NCBI RefSeq assembly: GCF_040712315.1
Contig: NC_134022.1
Location: 992,001 to 1,056,000, forward strand
Direction of reading: 5' to 3'
DNA length: 64,000 nucleotides
DNA from: Castanea sativa
Taxonomy: Eukaryota; Streptophyta; Magnoliopsida; Fagales; Fagaceae
The notes below the pieces were generated by a model, which made no database searches, had not been told where the DNA came from, and saw nothing but the letters and a program-made list of their open reading frames with translations. Shown here one piece after another: positions 61,252-64,000 of this stretch. The translations under genes were made by a program, and so were the position numbers. Each line of letters opens with the position of its first letter. Position 1 is the stretch's first letter.

Positions 61252-63959
61252 ATGTCGTCTTCGTCGAAGGTAATATACGAAGGATGGATGGTCCGATACG
61301 GCCGGAGAAAGATCGGACGGTCGTTCATTCACATGCGCTATTTCGTGCTCGAGTCTCGCTTGCTCGCTTACTACAAGCGAAAGCCCCAAGACAATCAGGT
61401 ACTCACTTTTTTACTCTGCTTTTTTATTCTGATTCTTTTTTTTTTTTGCTTTTAACAAAAGGAAAAAAAAAAAGTGAATTTTTTGTTGTTGTTGAAAAAC
61501 GTGACACAGGTTCCAATTAAGACTATGGTAATTGATGGAAACTGTAGAGTGGAGGATCGAGGGTTGAAGACTCACCATGGACATGTAAGTTTGTTGTCAG
61601 TTTCACAATCAAAGACTTGAATTGTATATGTATTGTTAATAAATTGTGAGAGTATCGAACTGAAATCTATCTATCTTCTTTATTATTTGTTGCTGCAGAT
61701 GGTTTACGTTTTGTGTGTTTACAACAAGAAAGAGAAGCACCATCGAATTACGGTCTGTGGTTTAAGAATATATATATAAAATCATTGTCAATTTCTTTTT
61801 TACAAATCACACATTTATTTATGTGCTTTTTACTCTTATTTATTTAGTTATGAGAGCATTTAGTTAGTCATTAGAGAAACCTTGGACCCTTTTTTTTTGG
61901 GTTGTTGGATAATTCGATAATAGGAGGTGGGGGGATTTGAAATTTTGAACCCTGAGAATCTCCATTGGAAGAGAAGGTATTAGGTGAGACGGGCGTATAA
62001 GCCCATTGTCTCCGCTTGGGTCCCACATGTTAGTGAGACAATGGGCTTATATGCCCGTCTCACCCAAGATTTTTTCCCATTGGAAACGTCTGAAAGTGTC
62101 AGTTGAGCTACAGTGCTCTTGGTCTACTGTGTGGACTTGTAACTAGCAAATGATATCTATATTTTTTGTGTGGATATGTAATCAATAAAGAAAAAGAACC
62201 AAAGTGGGCATAGCACAAGTATATGGTTCAATTAAAAAAAGAGACCCCCTTAGGCCTTTTCAGTCCTTTCAATTCAATTAAATTACACTTTGGTCTTTGG
62301 AAATTTGTTTGGCTAGCTTTGTGTACTTTTTTCGTTGTGTGATAATATCCATTGGGTTGTGTTCTTGTTCCAGATGGCAGCATTCAACATCCAGGAGGCA
62401 TTACTCTGGAAGGAAAAGATAGAGTTTGTGATTGATCAGGTCTGTTGTTTTCAAACTTCGCGGTTTTAATTTTCCAACTAATCTGTGTTGTTGATCTGCT
62501 CTATGATATTGTGGCTCCCATTATGTCTTTTGGGTGAAAATAAGAATGTCTCTGGTGAATCATTAAAACTTGTTGTTTACCAAATTTTTATATATTTATG
62601 TGCAGAAAAATATATGGTTCCTGCATTGTAATGTTCAGCGCATATGGTACTCATTGAATGTTTATGTGTGCAGCATCAGGGATCACAAGTTGCAAATGGT
62701 AACAAATATGTTTCTTTTGAATACAAACCTGGGATGGATAATGGAAGGACTGCTTCATCATCTGACCGCGAAAGTCAGTAAGTACTTTACTAAATTAACT
62801 TTTCTCTTCTTCTTTTAGTTGTTATTATTAGTAGATGAAATTTATTTCGATCCCCAGCAACAGTGATATTTTTTAATACCTATCAAAAAAAAAAAATTTA
62901 TGTGTAGTATTTGCATTATGTTTCAATTCTATTAAACGTTTAAAAGATTTGACTGATATAGATTAGTATTTTAGCTTTGTTTTCTGCACTTGTTTTTGTT
63001 ATAAACTTTAAACTGCTATTAGAGAAATGATTCTCTGCATTTTATGTGCAATGTTAGCATAATTGTTTATGTTTCTGGATTTGAATATACCTATATTAGA
63101 TGTTTTTTTAGACTTGACAGATATAGATTTAGATATTTGCTAGTAATTAATTTATATATACCTGTTCTCTTTTTTCCTTTTAAAATCTTGTATTTAAATT
63201 TTTGTTTTTTGATAAGTCAAAATCTTGTATTTAATTCAACATATCTCTGGCCTAAGATTAATTTTTGTCATGTTGCTTTGTTCATGTGTGATTGGGTAAT
63301 GTTGGTTTGTCTTGTATCTGTTGCCTTAATACTGTTTATGCAGCTTATGTTGTGTTTTTGATTGCATTACTGAGAATTGTTCCGTATTCAATATTGTACT
63401 CTTGTACTTTGTATTGCTTATAAAATACATGATTTTTATTTGTTCTCCCTGCTTCATAAATAATAATCTTCGATTCTTTTGTGCAGGTTCAGTGCACAAG
63501 AAGATGAAGATGATGCTAATCCAAATTTGTTGCGGAGAACAACGATTGGAAATGGTTTTCTTTAAATCCTTTTTTTTTTGTTCCAGTAGATGCATTCTCT
63601 ACTTGAATCTCATCATCTTTATATAAGTGGCAGGTCTTCCGGATTCAGTGTTTGACTGGACGCGTGAATTAGACTCGGAATTATCGAACCATAATACTAA
63701 CAATCAAGCATTTTCTAGAAAGCATTGGCGTCTTCTCCAATGCCAAAACGGCAAGTATTTTCTTACATCCTTTATTAGCAGTTTAGCTCAGAATGAATTT
63801 TTTTAGAAAACTTGCTTAAGGAATTGGATTTGGTGATATGATTGGTGTATGATGCAACATGTAATGGCATGGCCGAATAGATGAGTCACTTATGATTTCT
63901 TTTTGTTAACACTGACAGGACTTCGCATTTTTGAAGAACTTCTGGAAGTTGATTACCTT
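61252..63959 (+). CDS. EDR2-like protein, 5' part (PH domain and linker), continues beyond window
   Basis: Coding exons are 61252-61398, 61510-61584, 61699-61752, 62374-62439, 62674-62777, 63487-63554, 63634-63750 and 63919-63959, giving 224 residues so far in one frame. Residues about 5-112 form the PH domain, with YEGWMVRYGRRKIGRSFIHM at its start and MAAFNIQEALLWKEKIEFVI at its end helix, as in plant ENHANCED DISEASE RESISTANCE 2. An acidic Ser-rich linker follows, and the segment at the end leads toward the START domain; DUF1336 would lie outside the window. EDR2 is a lipid-binding negative regulator of salicylate-linked defence and cell death (family knowledge). Intron 7 begins GC rather than GT (63751-63752, GCAAGT). 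The donors of introns 3 and 4 (GTCTGT) are weak. EDR2 and its paralogues cannot be told apart from this part. Confidence 0.9.
61911..62118 (-). repeat. Antisense SINE in EDR2-like intron 3, split by a MITE
   Basis: Reverse box B (GGATTTGAAATTTTGAACCC) and reverse box A (CAGTTGAGCTACAGTGCTC) parts belong to the SINE family seen at 914 and 11313. They are separated by the hairpin element at 61971-62076. Without it the SINE would read through normally. Confidence 0.6.
61971..62076. mobile_element. 106-bp hairpin MITE with 9-bp TSD (Mutator type)
   Basis: The 9-bp repeat CCATTGGAA flanks it exactly (61962-61970 and 62077-62085). Inside is a nearly perfect inverted repeat, GGTGAGACGGGCGTATAAGC at the left and GCTTATATGCCCGTCTCACC at the right, extending inward through CCATTGTCTC / GAGACAATGG. 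Outer ends are also inverted but diverged (GAGAAGGTATTA / GAAAAAATCTTG). It has no coding capacity. It is nested inside an older SINE. Confidence 0.8.
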
Positions 63960-64000
63960 GTATGGCATTGTTTCTTTCTTTCTCTTACATGACATGATTA

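Noticed and set aside
1..64000. CRISPR arrays, bacterial operons or rRNA genes
   Set aside because: None is present; the tandem repeats seen are microsatellites or transposon parts in plant nuclear DNA.

Overview
The window is nuclear DNA of a flowering plant. It is AT-rich, has long GT-AG introns, and its genes match plant families; LINE, SINE, Helitron and MITE debris is abundant. The genes and repeats suggest a woody rosid, with Fagales as a weak guess I cannot prove from the sequence. Four host genes are supported: MOB1 (262-13033, +, complete, 7 exons, 215 aa), a TMEM45/DUF716 membrane protein (21500-17696, -, 2 exons, 278 aa), a small NFD6-like organellar protein (37715-39878, +, 3 exons, 108 aa), and the first 8 coding exons of an EDR2-like PH-domain protein (61252-63959, +, continuing past the window). 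No functional link between these genes is visible.

Layout. 1-13.1 kb: MOB1, whose introns hold SINEs, LINE ends, an 8-bp-TSD MITE and an unusual element with eight short palindromes. 13.1-17.5 kb: two decayed LINE 3' ends. 17.7-21.5 kb: TMEM45 gene, its intron carrying a Mutator-type MITE. 22-28.2 kb: a TA-flanked hairpin element and a 2.24-kb solo LTR with perfect 5-bp TSDs. 28.5-30.2 kb: an intronless, broken SUV3 RNA-helicase retrocopy, followed by a 5'-truncated LINE with 12-bp TSDs. 33.3-35.9 kb: nested Helitron-like elements.

37.8-58.3 kb is the most interesting part. A segment (NFD6-like gene minus its N-terminal exon sequence, plus downstream repeats A and B) occurs twice in tandem: A(37831-41676), B(about 49137-51795), A'(51796-55602), B'(about 55624-58269). 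In the first copy only, A and B are separated by about 7.4 kb of decayed caulimovirid (plant pararetrovirus) DNA. This has a tRNA-Met-type primer site, a movement/coat ORF, a protease ORF joined to it by an ATGA stop/start overlap, no recognisable reverse transcriptase, and a third ORF of unknown function. Its right end is a 328-bp foldback whose loop is a transposed copy of the zinc-knuckle segment. The second copy supplies the empty site.

58.3-64 kb: transposon debris, then the promoter, a CT-rich leader with a 7-codon uORF, and the EDR2-like gene. That gene has a GC-AG intron and a 106-bp hairpin MITE nested inside a SINE. All coordinates come from reading the sequence by eye; family names rest on recalled motifs, not on searches.
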